Assembly (NCBI RefSeq): GCF_000582685.1
Contig: NZ_KK073768.1
Location: 1,846,487-1,910,486, forward strand
Direction: 5' to 3'
Source: [Scytonema hofmanni] UTEX 2349
GTDB taxonomy: Bacteria; Cyanobacteriota; Cyanobacteriia; Cyanobacteriales; Nostocaceae
DNA length: 64,000 nucleotides
The notes under the pieces were generated by a model. The model made no database searches. It was given only the letters and a program-made list of their open reading frames with translations, and was not told the DNA's origin. Shown piece by piece: positions 43,938 through 54,200 of this stretch. The translations under genes were made by a program, and so were the position numbers. Position 1 is the stretch's first letter. Each line of letters begins with the position of its first letter.

Positions 43938-44519
43938 ATGAAAATAAAAATATATAGTCACGTTTTGACTGGGTTTGCACGAGTTTTTGGTATAGCTGCG
44001 CTGACTAGTTTAGCAACAGGTGCAATGAATCTACCTAGCTATGCTGAAGGCACGACTTTTTACTGCGGCAAAAGCAATAGTGTACCGACAACATTTGTTC
44101 GCACTCAAGACGGAAAGAATTTGCCGATTATTCGCTGGATTACTACGTCTTTGGGCAGTAAGGAATTGACACCTGTAGAACGCTGCAAACAGGTGTCTCG
44201 GAGATTTCAAACAACTTATGATAACCGTACTCTAAGATATATCAAAGCAGGTACTCTCAACGGACTGCCTGTGGTGTGCGCTGCTGCTGAAAAAAACGCT
44301 GCTTGTACAGATAGAACTTTGTTATTTACTCTCAAACGAGGCAGCGATCCCAATGCAACTGCACGCCAATTATTCGATCGCCGTGCTTTGGCAGCTGGAA
44401 ACGCTACAAATCAACTTGGTGGTAACACAAGCAACGACCCGGTGAATATTGATGTAGAAGCGTATTTGTACTTTACATCATCTCAGCCGAGTACAGACAC
44501 TAAACATTTAAAGATGTAA
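43938..44519 (+). CDS. COP23-domain exported protein
   Basis: 193 residues with a signal peptide (GIAALTSLATGAMNLPSYAE). The mature part has FYCGKSN, TFVRTQDGKNLPIIRWITTS, ERCKQVSRRFQTTYDN and GLPVVCAAAEKNAACTDRTL, with four cysteines in conserved spacing, as in the COP23 (circadian oscillating protein) domain family of cyanobacteria. Function unknown. It lies 58 bases before a serine protease gene on the same strand and likely forms a three-gene unit with two trypsin-like proteases. Confidence 0.8.
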   Translation: MKIKIYSHVLTGFARVFGIAALTSLATGAMNLPSYAEGTTFYCGKSNSVPTTFVRTQDGKNLPIIRWITTSLGSKELTPVERCKQVSRRFQTTYDNRTLRYIKAGTLNGLPVVCAAAEKNAACTDRTLLFTLKRGSDPNATARQLFDRRALAAGNATNQLGGNTSNDPVNIDVEAYLYFTSSQPSTDTKHLKM

Positions 44520-44577
44520 TTTACTTGTTTAGGTAGATGGCAAGGAGTCATGATGAGGAAATAACTCAAAAAATTAA

Positions 44578-45351
44578 ATGAATTGGCGTAAATTTACACT
44601 GATTGCTTGTGCGGGCAGTTTATGTATCACTTTGTCAAGATTGGCAGTAAATGTCAGTAGTAGTAAGTTGGCAAAACCGGAATTATCGGTTGCTCAATTA
44701 TCCATACAACAGTTACATAATCAGGCGCAAGCTATTACTGTGAAGGTAATATCGCGAGATGTATTAGGTTCAGGGATTTTATTAAAAAGGCAGGGCTACT
44801 TTTATACTGTGGTGACGAATGCTCATGTGTTGCGATCGCAGAATCCCCCGTATCGCATTCAAACTAATGATAAGCGGATCTGGGTGGCTGATGTGCCTAA
44901 AACTATTCGCTTTGGGCAAAATGATTTGGCTTTATTGCAGTTCCGCAGCACTGGCATTATTTATAGTGTGGCATCTTTTGGTTCTTCGCCGACGGTGGGG
45001 GATGAGGTGTTTGCAGGTGGGTTTCCTTCTGAAGAAGAGAAAACTCAGAAACATGGCTTTGCATTCACTAGTGGGAAGATATCTTTGAAGCTGCACAAAG
45101 CTTTGGAGGGAGGATATCAGTTTGGCTATACCAATGATATCGAAAAGGGTATGAGCGGCGGACCATTGTTAAATCGTCGTGGTGAAGTTGTCGGTGTAAA
45201 TGGGATGCACGCATATCCACTATGGGATGCACCTTCTGTGTTTGCTGACGGTTCGGAAGCTGACGCAGCTTTGCACAAAAAAATTACTCACCTCAGTTGG
45301 GCTGTACCGATAGAGACTGTTATTAAGTTTATTGGAGCATTAAAGCAATGA
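44578..45351 (+). CDS. Exported trypsin-like serine protease
   Basis: 257 residues with an N-terminal signal or anchor (FTLIACAGSLCITLSRLAV). Trypsin-fold triad: His in VVTNAHVL, Asp in FGQNDLALLQF, Ser in EKGMSGGPLLN. No PDZ domain, so distinct from HtrA/DegP. It overlaps the start of the next protease by 4 bases (ATGA), indicating translational coupling. It follows COP23 and probably acts outside the cytoplasmic membrane. Confidence 0.85.
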   Translation: MNWRKFTLIACAGSLCITLSRLAVNVSSSKLAKPELSVAQLSIQQLHNQAQAITVKVISRDVLGSGILLKRQGYFYTVVTNAHVLRSQNPPYRIQTNDKRIWVADVPKTIRFGQNDLALLQFRSTGIIYSVASFGSSPTVGDEVFAGGFPSEEEKTQKHGFAFTSGKISLKLHKALEGGYQFGYTNDIEKGMSGGPLLNRRGEVVGVNGMHAYPLWDAPSVFADGSEADAALHKKITHLSWAVPIETVIKFIGALKQ

Positions 45352-47558
45352 ATTTTTATTCTCGACTCGCACCAGCATTAATTGGGGTTTCAATTGCTTT
45401 TGTGCAAATGCAAGTGGTTGTAGCGCTATCACCGACTGAGGTGAATAAAATTGCTAAAGAAATCACGGTGCTGATTCAAAGTAAAAAGCCTCGGTTTGGT
45501 TCTGGGGTAATTGTTAAGAAAGAAGGCAATATTTACACTGTGCTAACTGCGGCTCATGTGGTAGATGTGGCAGATAATTATGAAATTGTTACTTCTGATA
45601 ATCGGCGCTATGCAGTTAATTATAACACAATGAAAGTGTTGCCAGGAGTAGATTTAGCTGTGGTGCAGTTTAGCAGCAATCAAAATTATCCTGTGGCAAA
45701 AATAGGCAATTCTGACGTGAGTACAGAAGGGACAACGGCTTATGTAACTGGGTTCCCTGCACCAACATTTGCGATTAATCAATCGATTTATACTTTCAGT
45801 GATGGGCGGATTACTGCTAATGCTTCAAAAGCTCTGCGTGATGGCTATAGTTTGGTCTATAGCAATAATACGTCAGAGGGGATGAGTGGTGGTGCAATAT
45901 TAAATGAAAATGGTGAATTAATCGGAATTCACGGGAGAGCAGATAAAGATACTAAAGAAATTAAAACAGGGTTTAATTTGGGTGTTCCAATTAATACCTT
46001 TTTGAAATTATCAGCAACAACTAAGGTAGATGTAGGTGTTTCTTTTCCTAACACTCCAGTTACAACAAAATCTAAAGCTGACGACTTGTATATTCAGGGT
46101 GTAGATAAGTATGGCAAAGGAGATTTTAAAGGAGCGATCGCTGATTTAACGGAAGCAATTCGCCTCAATCCTAATTATACTTTAGCCTACGTCAATCGAG
46201 GTAATGCCCGCGATGATTCAGGAGACAAGCAGGGAGCATTAGCTGATTATAACTCGGCGCTACGCATTAATCCTAATAATGCCCTAGTTTATTACAATCG
46301 AGGTATTACACGTTCTAGTTTGGGAGATAAAAAGGGGGCAATTAGCGATTACAACTCTGCCATCAAGATTGATCCCAAATATACCAATGCTTACAATAAC
46401 CGGGGTCTTATCCGCTCTAGTTTGGGAGATAAGCAAGGGGCACTTGCTGATTATAACTCTGCCATCAGCATTAATCCTAACTATGCTCTAGGTTATTACA
46501 ACCGAGGTATTATCCGCAACGGTTTGGGAGATAAGCAAGGAGCGATCGCTGATTACAATCAAGCTATAGGCATTGATCCCAAATATGCCAACGCTTACAA
46601 CAATCGGGGTCTTGTTCGCTACAACTTGAAAGACTATCAACAAGCATTAGCTGATTATAACTCTGCTATCAGCATTAACCCTAAGGATGCTAAGGCTTAT
46701 TACAATCGGGGTCTTGTGCGTGATGAGTTGAAAGACAAGCAAGGAGCGATCGCTGATTACAATACTGCTATCAAGATTGACCCTAACTATGTTAATGCTT
46801 ATATCAATCGAGGTGCTATCCGCTATGAATTAAGAGACAACCAAGGAGCGATCGCTGATTACAATACTGCTATCAAGATTAATCCCAATGATGCCGATAC
46901 TTATTATAACCGAGGTCTTGTCCGCGATAATTTAGGAGATAAGCAAGCAGCACTTACTGATTACAATACTGCTATCAAGATTGACCCTAATTATGCTAGA
47001 GCTTACAACAAGCGGGGTCTTGTTCGTTACAGTTTGAAAGAGTTTCAGGTAGCAATTACCGATTATAATTCTGCTATTCGCCTCAATCCTAACTATGCTG
47101 AAGCTTACGTTAACCGAGGTAATGCTCGCGACGATTTAGGAGATAGGCAAGGAGCATTAACTGATTACAATCAAGCCATCAAGATTAATCCCAACGATGC
47201 CGATGCTTATTATAACAGGGGTATTACCCGCGACAGATTGAAAGATTCCCAGGGAGCATTAGTTGATTACAATCAAGCGATCGGCATTAATCCTAACTAT
47301 TTCTTAGCTTACAATAACCGGGGTCTTATCCGCTCTAATATGGGAGATAGACAAGGAGCATTAGCTGATTACAGCTCTGCGATCAAGATTAATCCTAACT
47401 ATGCCCTAGCTTATTATAATCGGGGTCTTGAGCGTATTTCTTTAGGAGAGAAACAAGCAGGATTGGCTGATTTGGAGAAAGCAGCTGAACTGTATCAACA
47501 ACAAGGAAGAAAAGAAAATTACCAAAAAACCGTTGAGTTAATTAAAAAGTATCAGTAG
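45348..47558 (+). CDS. Trypsin-like protease with 14 TPR repeats
   Basis: 736 residues: signal peptide (about 1-28), a trypsin-like domain with His (VLTAAHVV), Asp (GVDLAVVQF) and Ser (SEGMSGGAIL), then 14 consecutive 34-residue TPRs from about residue 241 to 715 (YYNRGLVRDNLGDKQAALTD type). The repeat DNA is highly similar between units, so copy number may vary. The TPR part probably binds protein partners or substrates. Start overlaps the stop of the preceding protease by 4 bases. All triad residues are present in both proteases, which resemble each other. Confidence 0.87.
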   Translation: MNFYSRLAPALIGVSIAFVQMQVVVALSPTEVNKIAKEITVLIQSKKPRFGSGVIVKKEGNIYTVLTAAHVVDVADNYEIVTSDNRRYAVNYNTMKVLPGVDLAVVQFSSNQNYPVAKIGNSDVSTEGTTAYVTGFPAPTFAINQSIYTFSDGRITANASKALRDGYSLVYSNNTSEGMSGGAILNENGELIGIHGRADKDTKEIKTGFNLGVPINTFLKLSATTKVDVGVSFPNTPVTTKSKADDLYIQGVDKYGKGDFKGAIADLTEAIRLNPNYTLAYVNRGNARDDSGDKQGALADYNSALRINPNNALVYYNRGITRSSLGDKKGAISDYNSAIKIDPKYTNAYNNRGLIRSSLGDKQGALADYNSAISINPNYALGYYNRGIIRNGLGDKQGAIADYNQAIGIDPKYANAYNNRGLVRYNLKDYQQALADYNSAISINPKDAKAYYNRGLVRDELKDKQGAIADYNTAIKIDPNYVNAYINRGAIRYELRDNQGAIADYNTAIKINPNDADTYYNRGLVRDNLGDKQAALTDYNTAIKIDPNYARAYNKRGLVRYSLKEFQVAITDYNSAIRLNPNYAEAYVNRGNARDDLGDRQGALTDYNQAIKINPNDADAYYNRGITRDRLKDSQGALVDYNQAIGINPNYFLAYNNRGLIRSNMGDRQGALADYSSAIKINPNYALAYYNRGLERISLGEKQAGLADLEKAAELYQQQGRKENYQKTVELIKKYQ

Positions 47559-47618
47559 TGTTAGATAATGCGATCGCATGACTGGATTTTGGTTTGTGCG
47601 ATCGTACCTTTGCGTCAT

Positions 47619-48060
47619 CTACAGTGTTCCCGGATCAACTGCTACAATCCCTTCAACTGCATAGCGAGTGAAATCAGTTGTATTAAATGTCAGAATATGG
47701 GTAACACCGTTTGCTTTCATGCTAGCAACAAGGTGAGCATCATGTACTTGCACACCTGACACATTATATGTAACCACAAGCCGACGCCACTCAGGATAAA
47801 TCGCAGGTGTATCAGATTAATGGAAACAAACGTTCAATTACCTGTAATAAGCGATTTGCATAGGTTGGTGTTAACCCTAACCCATTTTTTGCTGTTGGTC
47901 TTGTAGCTACGTTCCAAAATTCTCTACAATTTTGTGACGTTATTGTTAATTGCGCTCCATTTGCTCTGAGGTTTTTTCTCACATTTCTGACAATTGTGTT
48001 TAATGGACTGTTACGATCCACAAAACGCAGTAAAAAGTTTGTATCTACAAGATATATCAC
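47619..48060 (-). pseudogene. PIN-domain toxin (VapC-like), frameshifted
   Basis: The first 82 residues (MIYLVDTNFLLRFVDRNSPL, then TSQNCREFWNVATRP) contain the first PIN acidic residues (VDTN) and end ERLFPLI-stop at 47812. A second frame continues without a break in homology: DTPAIYPEWRRLVVTYNVSG, then VQVHDAHLVASMKANGVTHI and TFNTTDFTRYA, carrying the remaining PIN acidic positions. The stop lies at 47619-47621. The shift at about 47812-47816 equals a loss of two bases or gain of one. Unless suppressed or a sequencing error, the nuclease is inactive. An antitoxin-like gene sits 2 bases upstream. Confidence 0.8.
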
Positions 48061-48062
48061 AG

Positions 48063-48359
48063 CTAGGAATGTTCTTCGTAAATACCTTCACGACTCACTG
48101 CATAATCTGAAAGTGTTGGTATTGAGTTAACATGTGATGCAAACTCATCTAATAATCTATCTATACTTTCTTCTAACTTTTGTTCATCCTCGCACTGCTT
48201 ATCGTTTAATTGAGTAGGTGTTTGTTCCAGGAATGCTTCTACAGTTGGTGCAAACGCTTCAGCTAATAGCTCTCGAATGCTTTGGGGATCATGACGTGCG
48301 ATACTTTCTTGTAGTTTTCGTTTCAATTCCGGCGACAATTGCAGGGTAATAATCGTCAT
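48063..48359 (-). CDS. Antitoxin-like partner of the PIN protein
   Basis: 98 residues. Begins TIITLQLSPELKRKLQESIA, a DNA-binding-like beta-strand/helix start, with an acidic C-terminal half (EDEQKLEESIDRLLDEFASH) that would wrap the toxin. Position immediately before the PIN gene (2-base gap) makes a VapB-like antitoxin the natural reading, though the family cannot be named from sequence alone. Confidence 0.65.
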   Translation of the reverse strand: MTIITLQLSPELKRKLQESIARHDPQSIRELLAEAFAPTVEAFLEQTPTQLNDKQCEDEQKLEESIDRLLDEFASHVNSIPTLSDYAVSREGIYEEHS

Positions 48360-48424
48360 AATTTAATAGTGCAGTTAAACCGATTTTTTCATATTATGTC
48401 ATATCTGGCAAATCACATATATTG

Positions 48425-48452
48425 CAAAGACGTTCCATGGTCACGTCTCTAC
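48425..48452. repeat. GTAGAGACG-family palindrome at the kinase 3' end
   Basis: Arms GCAAAGACG and CGTCTCTAC, overlapping the stop codon (48449-48451) of the Ser/Thr kinase gene. Confidence 0.55.
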
Positions 48453-49852
48453 TGAATTTCAAATGATTTAATCATTGTTTCTGCTGTTTGGATAAAGTCG
48501 TTGTAATTATCTATTGCTGCTGTGTAAGTAACTACATATGCTTTATCACCTTTTAAAGTAAAAAGTTGCATACTTTTTAAATTATTGTCTCCACCTTTAC
48601 CAGTATAAATTAATTGATATGCAGATTTATTTGCAAGTGTCGTTTCCCTTGGCTTTTGAATTTCAGCATTTACTAAATGTTTTGTGATGTCGTTTGTCGA
48701 TGTATCGCTAAAGTCTTGTAATGTCCCAGAAAAATCTTGAACGCTGATGATTAGTTTTTCTTGGAATTTATCTGCATCAGTTTGTTTGGCAGAGACAAAT
48801 GCAACTACTTCCCCAGTGATGGGATTGTCTATATCTCGTCTTTCCCAGCTTTGGGGATATTTGATTGTTATCCCTAAACTTGAATTTCCATAAGTTAAGA
48901 AATTTTCTGGTGGTTTGGGACGAGGAATTAAGTACCAATATGCAATACTGATTGTAAGTACTGCTGCGATCGCTAATCCAATAATAAAGTTTTTAGGCGA
49001 TCGCCAGACTTTTGTGGGTGAATGTGACAGATCGTTTAAAGCTTTTAATGCATCCGTTGCTGAGTGGTAACGCTGACGAAAGTCGTAGCGCACCATTTTA
49101 TCTAAAATATCTGCTGATTTTTGGCTTACTTGTGCTTGATGACGCCAAATAATTTCATTTGTTTGAGAGTCTTTTTGTAAATTATTTGGGAATATTCCTG
49201 TAAGTGCTTGGATACCAATCATTCCCACTGCGTAGACATCGCTGCTCAATTGCGGATTACAACTAGCTTGTTCGCTTGGCATGTAACCAAAAGTACCAAT
49301 CGCAACCGTAAAACGCGTTTCACCTTGAGCATTAACTACTTGGGTACTGATTTGTTTGACTGCACCAAAGTCAATCAAGACAATTTTACCATCTTTGCGC
49401 CGCCGGATGTTTGATGGTTTGATATCTCGGTGAATGATTTCGTGCTGATGAACGAAGGCTAAAACTTCTAAAATATCTTGTAAAAGTTTAATTACTACAG
49501 CTTCACTCAATTTTTGACCTAAAATCACTTCTTGACTCAGGTCGTGTCCTTCGATAAACTCTTGAACTAAATAAAATTCTTCGTTTTCTACCAGATGAGC
49601 CAAAAGACGAGGGATTTGGTCATGGTTTCCTAACCTTTCTAGCATTTTGGCTTCGTTATCAAAAAGCCGTCGTGCTTCCCGCAAGGTGTGGGGGTCTGTG
49701 TTTTTTGGTTGAAACTGCTTGACAACGCACTGAGGATTTCCTGGTCGTTGCATATCTTCAGCGACGAAAGTAACTCCAAACGCACCTTCTCCCAAATGTT
49801 TAATAATTTGGTAGCGTCCACCAAGCTTTTTACCCAGCATTACAGTCACCAT
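48449..49852 (-). CDS. Ser/Thr protein kinase with membrane anchor and PsbP-like domain
   Basis: 467 residues. Kinase domain: glycine loop GEGAFG (about 22), Lys in CVVKQF, HRDIKPSN (about 141), DFG (about 161) and the activation segment GTFGYMPSEQ. Then a membrane helix (IIGLAIAAVLTISIAYWYLI, about 290-310) and a C-terminal extracytoplasmic domain (GITIKYPQSWERRD and LFTLKGDKAYVVTYTA) resembling PsbP-like sensors common on cyanobacterial kinases. All catalytic residues are present. It is the last of four same-strand genes after the Hsp70-like and dynamin-like genes (162-base gap), which suggests a functional link. Confidence 0.9.
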   Translation of the reverse strand: MVTVMLGKKLGGRYQIIKHLGEGAFGVTFVAEDMQRPGNPQCVVKQFQPKNTDPHTLREARRLFDNEAKMLERLGNHDQIPRLLAHLVENEEFYLVQEFIEGHDLSQEVILGQKLSEAVVIKLLQDILEVLAFVHQHEIIHRDIKPSNIRRRKDGKIVLIDFGAVKQISTQVVNAQGETRFTVAIGTFGYMPSEQASCNPQLSSDVYAVGMIGIQALTGIFPNNLQKDSQTNEIIWRHQAQVSQKSADILDKMVRYDFRQRYHSATDALKALNDLSHSPTKVWRSPKNFIIGLAIAAVLTISIAYWYLIPRPKPPENFLTYGNSSLGITIKYPQSWERRDIDNPITGEVVAFVSAKQTDADKFQEKLIISVQDFSGTLQDFSDTSTNDITKHLVNAEIQKPRETTLANKSAYQLIYTGKGGDNNLKSMQLFTLKGDKAYVVTYTAAIDNYNDFIQTAETMIKSFEIQ

Positions 49853-50014
49853 ACCTGCAAGTTATCACCTTAGTTGATAATGATTTTCGCACACAATTAG
49901 AGTTGCTAATGTTTACGAAATATTGATATATCTAGACATAGTAACGAATACGTGCCGGGGTTTGATGAGATTATTCTCTGCCGATAATCATAGAAGAGCG
50001 CTAAAGCCAGAAAA

Positions 50015-51097
50015 TTACCTCAATGAGCGAAAGATGACGCGTCCTAAACAATCTTCTTGGTTGATTCGCGCATATACTCGCAGACATGTTAAAACTTCTC
50101 CGGGTGTACCGCCGCAATCTAATTGTAAGTCATCTTTGGAAAAAGCACAGATATCGGCGTAAAGTCCGGATAATTGGCGAATTCTTACATCATAGCCTGC
50201 GTTGTTTACCCTATCGGCTACTTTTTTCAGGATGCGTCGCGATTCTTGTTGTAATTTCCCCCACCACGAATAGCGTTCGGCTGGAGGAACGAATAAAAGG
50301 GAGTGTATTGCTTCGTCGATATCAATCCAAGCACGCAGAGTTAATAAGGGATATGCATTTTGTTCAGCTTTTTGGATGCGTTGATAGCGATCGCTTAAAG
50401 CTTCAATATATTGAGTTCGCTGTTCTGGTTTTGAATGCAAAGATACAACATCAAAGCTAAAAATACTTTTTAAAGCATGATGCAAATCTGGTTCAATTTC
50501 GATAAGTTTTATCAACAAACTCACCATACATGCAAGTAGATACATATCATTTGATTCTTGTCCATGAGTCATTTCATTTTGAGACAACTGCAAACCTTGG
50601 ACATTCACACTACCGCTGAGTCCTGGGTAAATAATTTCATCGCGGATAAAAGGAAGTTGGTATAAATTTGAATTATCCTCAATAGCACCAGCTTCTTGAG
50701 CAAGATTCAAAGCATTTTGACGCCAATATGTAGCTACATCCTCTGGAATTCTTAACAGCTTTCGTTGAATTTCGTTCCACAAATCTGAGTCAGTCTGGCT
50801 TTGAAGTGGTGAATTTCCTAAATATAAAGTTAGCTCTTTGTCATCATTAAATTCATCTCGCAAGCGTGTTAGTTTTAACTCATTTGTGGAGGTGATATTA
50901 TTTAAAGGGGCAACGGTTGAAGGTTGTAAAAGATGACAAAGTTCTTGCAGCACTTCGTCGCATATTTTCGCTCCGGGATCGTTAGATAATTCTGCTTGAG
51001 CTTTTTTCAGAGAAGCTTCTAGTCCGTACAAACTAAACCGTAATAACCGGGCTAATTCTGAGTTTTCTACTTCTAAAAGTCGGCGTAAGTGCTGCAT
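50015..51097 (-). CDS. Helical protein of unknown function between kinase and Hsp70-like genes
   Basis: 360 residues, soluble, predicted mostly helical (RLLRFSLYGLEASLKKAQAE, RTQYIEALSDRYQRIQKAEQ, RRILKKVADRVNNAGYD). No known domain recognised. The position next to the SrfB-like ATPase would match SrfA in a SrfABC-type set, but I see no sequence signature to confirm that. The last 50 residues (LQLDCGGTPGEVLTCLRVYA) form a more ordered end. Followed by the kinase gene on the same strand. Confidence 0.7.
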   Translation of the reverse strand: MQHLRRLLEVENSELARLLRFSLYGLEASLKKAQAELSNDPGAKICDEVLQELCHLLQPSTVAPLNNITSTNELKLTRLRDEFNDDKELTLYLGNSPLQSQTDSDLWNEIQRKLLRIPEDVATYWRQNALNLAQEAGAIEDNSNLYQLPFIRDEIIYPGLSGSVNVQGLQLSQNEMTHGQESNDMYLLACMVSLLIKLIEIEPDLHHALKSIFSFDVVSLHSKPEQRTQYIEALSDRYQRIQKAEQNAYPLLTLRAWIDIDEAIHSLLFVPPAERYSWWGKLQQESRRILKKVADRVNNAGYDVRIRQLSGLYADICAFSKDDLQLDCGGTPGEVLTCLRVYARINQEDCLGRVIFRSLR

Positions 51098-51112
51098 AAT
51101 AAATTAGGAGTT

Positions 51113-51173
51113 AGGTAGAGACGTTCCGGCGGAACGTCTGTACTATAACGTTCCGGCGGAACGTCTGTACTAT
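51113..51173. repeat. GTAGAGACG palindromes between unknown and Hsp70-like genes
   Basis: GTAGAGACG-TTCCGGCGGAA-CGTCTGTAC is followed by a second partial copy with the same centre. It lies in the 191-base gap of the presumed operon and could fold in the message. Confidence 0.65.
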
Positions 51174-51288
51174 AAGTTAGGAATTAAAAAATTAGAAAAG
51201 AATGGAGAAATAATTTTTCTCACGCAGAGACGCGGAGGAGAAGAAGAATCATGATTTTTTCAACTTAAATATTCACAACTCCTAACTA

Positions 51289-54200
51289 TTAATGAATGCC
51301 GCAAAATGGATCGCGTTCTTTATCAACTTCGTTGGGTTGTAATTCTAGTTCAGCGCGAAAAACACATCCTTCTTCTTTGAGACATTCTTCATTTGTTGAT
51401 GTCCAGTAAGGGACTTCACCAGCGTGCATCCGGAGAATGCCTTTCTCATCAAGGGTAACATGATATTGACAAGGATAATCTGTGGTTATTTCTGGTTTAG
51501 TTAGGGCGCCAATTCTGATCCATTTATTGGTGTTTCTTTGGGGATCTGTTTGATAAATGTAGAAGGTGTGCTGACTGTTTTGGGGAAAGGGAGGTAAGGG
51601 TTTACTGATTAAACCGGTTCCTGTTTCTTGTAAGCGATCGCGTACATAACGAAATTCTTTGATAGATTTACTATCATTGCTTTCTGCCACAAATACCAAA
51701 TGATAAGCATCTGGTTGATCGACTGTTGCTGACTCGATCACATTGACTGCAATGTCACCATTATTCAGCTTTTGATAGGGACGTTCAATGGCAATATTCC
51801 AATTCAATTTACCATCAGAAAATAACTTTGAGCTTTCGGCAGTGGGGAAGTGCGCTAATATTGCTATTCCGACATCAATACCAGGAACATCAATTAAATA
51901 ATGTGGATTTCCTCGACAAAGTAACACGTTAAATTGTAGTGTTTGGTCAATTTCAAATTGAACTTTAATTTTGTTGAGAAATTCTGATTCTTCTATCTTC
52001 AATTTCTCCATTAAAGTTTTACCATCAAAGCTACCCCAAAGCCGCAAATCTCCATCTTCGTAATCTTGACGATAGATGATGTTGCTTAATTGTATCCCTT
52101 GCCAATTGGTGCGAACTTTTGCTACAGATTCCCTATCAGCTAATTGATAAAGTTCTTGTCCAGCTTGAAAGATTGGTAGTAAGTCGTTGCTTTGAGTTTT
52201 GCGTTTAAAGTTGCAAGGTAAATAATAAAATAAATTTTTGACATCTATTTCTAGTTGATTTGCTCCCTTACGTAGCAATCCTTTAGATTCTTCTGGATCG
52301 AATCTGAGTCTTCGCAGTTTTTCAGCGTAGCAAGCACCGGCAGAGGTAGCTAATTTAGTAAACTCTAAAACAAAGGTAATTCGCTCTGGATTCCAAACAA
52401 AATATTGTGATTTACTAAATTCCTGATAAATTTCTTGCTGGACTAAATCAAGATTGCAAGTTTTCCCAGATAGAATTAACCAATCAACTTTTTGTCCGCT
52501 ACTTAGCAATCGACTTTCCATCAATCCTTTAGCAATGCCAATTGCTTCTTTAATTGCTGTAGCTGCGGTTCTTTCAAATTGTTGACTGTCTAAGGTGACG
52601 TTAATATTATGAGCATTTTGAATGTTGAATTTAATGCTACTTTGTGTTAATAATTCGGAAATTTGTTGTTCAGAAACAGTGAAGGTTAAAGTAGAACCGT
52701 CTGCTGGTGACTTTTGTCCTAATTTGAGTTTGGCAGCTTCTGCAAGTTCCCAAAGGGCGTAAAATGTTTGTAAGCGTTGAGGTGCTTGTTGCCAACGAGT
52801 AGGTAACACTTTCTCCGCAGTATCTAAAGCATCTTTGTAAGCTGCATCACCTTCAGGATTTTCTTTATCTACACATTTCAAAAGACTGCCGCTTTTAAAT
52901 TTTCCTTGTTCTAAAAAGCGCTCGTTTAATTCGGAATTAATTAAATCTTCTAATTTATCGCTTTCTAAAGAACCGAGAGTAATTGCTGTTAACAAAGAAT
53001 CAGCGATCGCTACTTTCAAAAGCCGAAACATTCGCAGTGTAATTAACTCACCACCTAATTGCAAATGACCAGATGAACCTAACAACTTGGGAGTAAGTCT
53101 ATAGTAGCGTCCTCCAAGTCCTCTATCTTCATTATCTCCAAAAAAGGGAGTTTTATCTTCTAAAGTTAATTCAATTAAAGCTAAATCAGTTGTTCCCCCA
53201 CCAATATCTAAAACAAGCACATTTTGCGACCATTTATTTTTTTCTTGATGACAGCGAGTTTTGAAAGATTCAATTCCAATATTCAAATTACCACCAAACT
53301 CTCGCCACAAAAAGAATATTGCCACAGAAACAGCTTCATCGTAAGCTGTTTGCACATCATCAATACCAAGTTGTTCCACAAGTTCTTTAATTTCCTTGCG
53401 AATAACTGGGGGGGCAACAGTTGGATAAGTCACAACTGCCGTCAACAAATCCCCTTCGGAAAATTTGCGTCGTGCACGTTGTCGATAATCTTCAGTTAAC
53501 TCAACAAGATGTCCCCAAGCAGCTTGAATTAACTGATTAACAGTAATTGTAGTTTTTTCGCCTTCTATAATAACACCAAAAGACCGATCTTGACCGAAAT
53601 ATCTTTTAGGTGAATGATGAAACTTGCTAATAATTTCCTCTAAAGAACCGCTAGTACCTTGAGCGATCGCCTTTTTTCTGTTGTCTCTCGCTTCTCTCCC
53701 CATCTTCAGTTTCAAAGCAGTCAAACTAGAAACTTCCAACTCACTAGGAATCTCCGTATCTCGACGATCAATATCTAACACAACCGGGATGAGATTTTGC
53801 GATTCTAGAGTCGGAACGCGGAACACTTCATGATATATTTGGTAAAGTTTTTTGCTGACAGCACGACGAAAGCGATCGCTTGTTCCCAAACATAATTCAA
53901 TTTGACGAATCGCTTCTAAAAATCGCTCCTTATTATCACTTTCAAAAACTTCACCTAACTGACTTGGTTCTATTTCCAGATTTTTGCTAATTTCTGCGAT
54001 GAACTTATCCCATTCACTTGCGCTAATATCTGGTAAAGCAATTGCAGCGGGAGAACTCAACCATTGTGCCATGCGATCGCGCAAACGTATCTCTTGTTCT
54101 CTCGGCAGAATTTCCGCGATAGGTACTTCAATGGGGTCAAATAATGTAACTGTAGAATTTGATGTGCCAAAATCTATCGCAAACCATCCGGGAAATCTTT

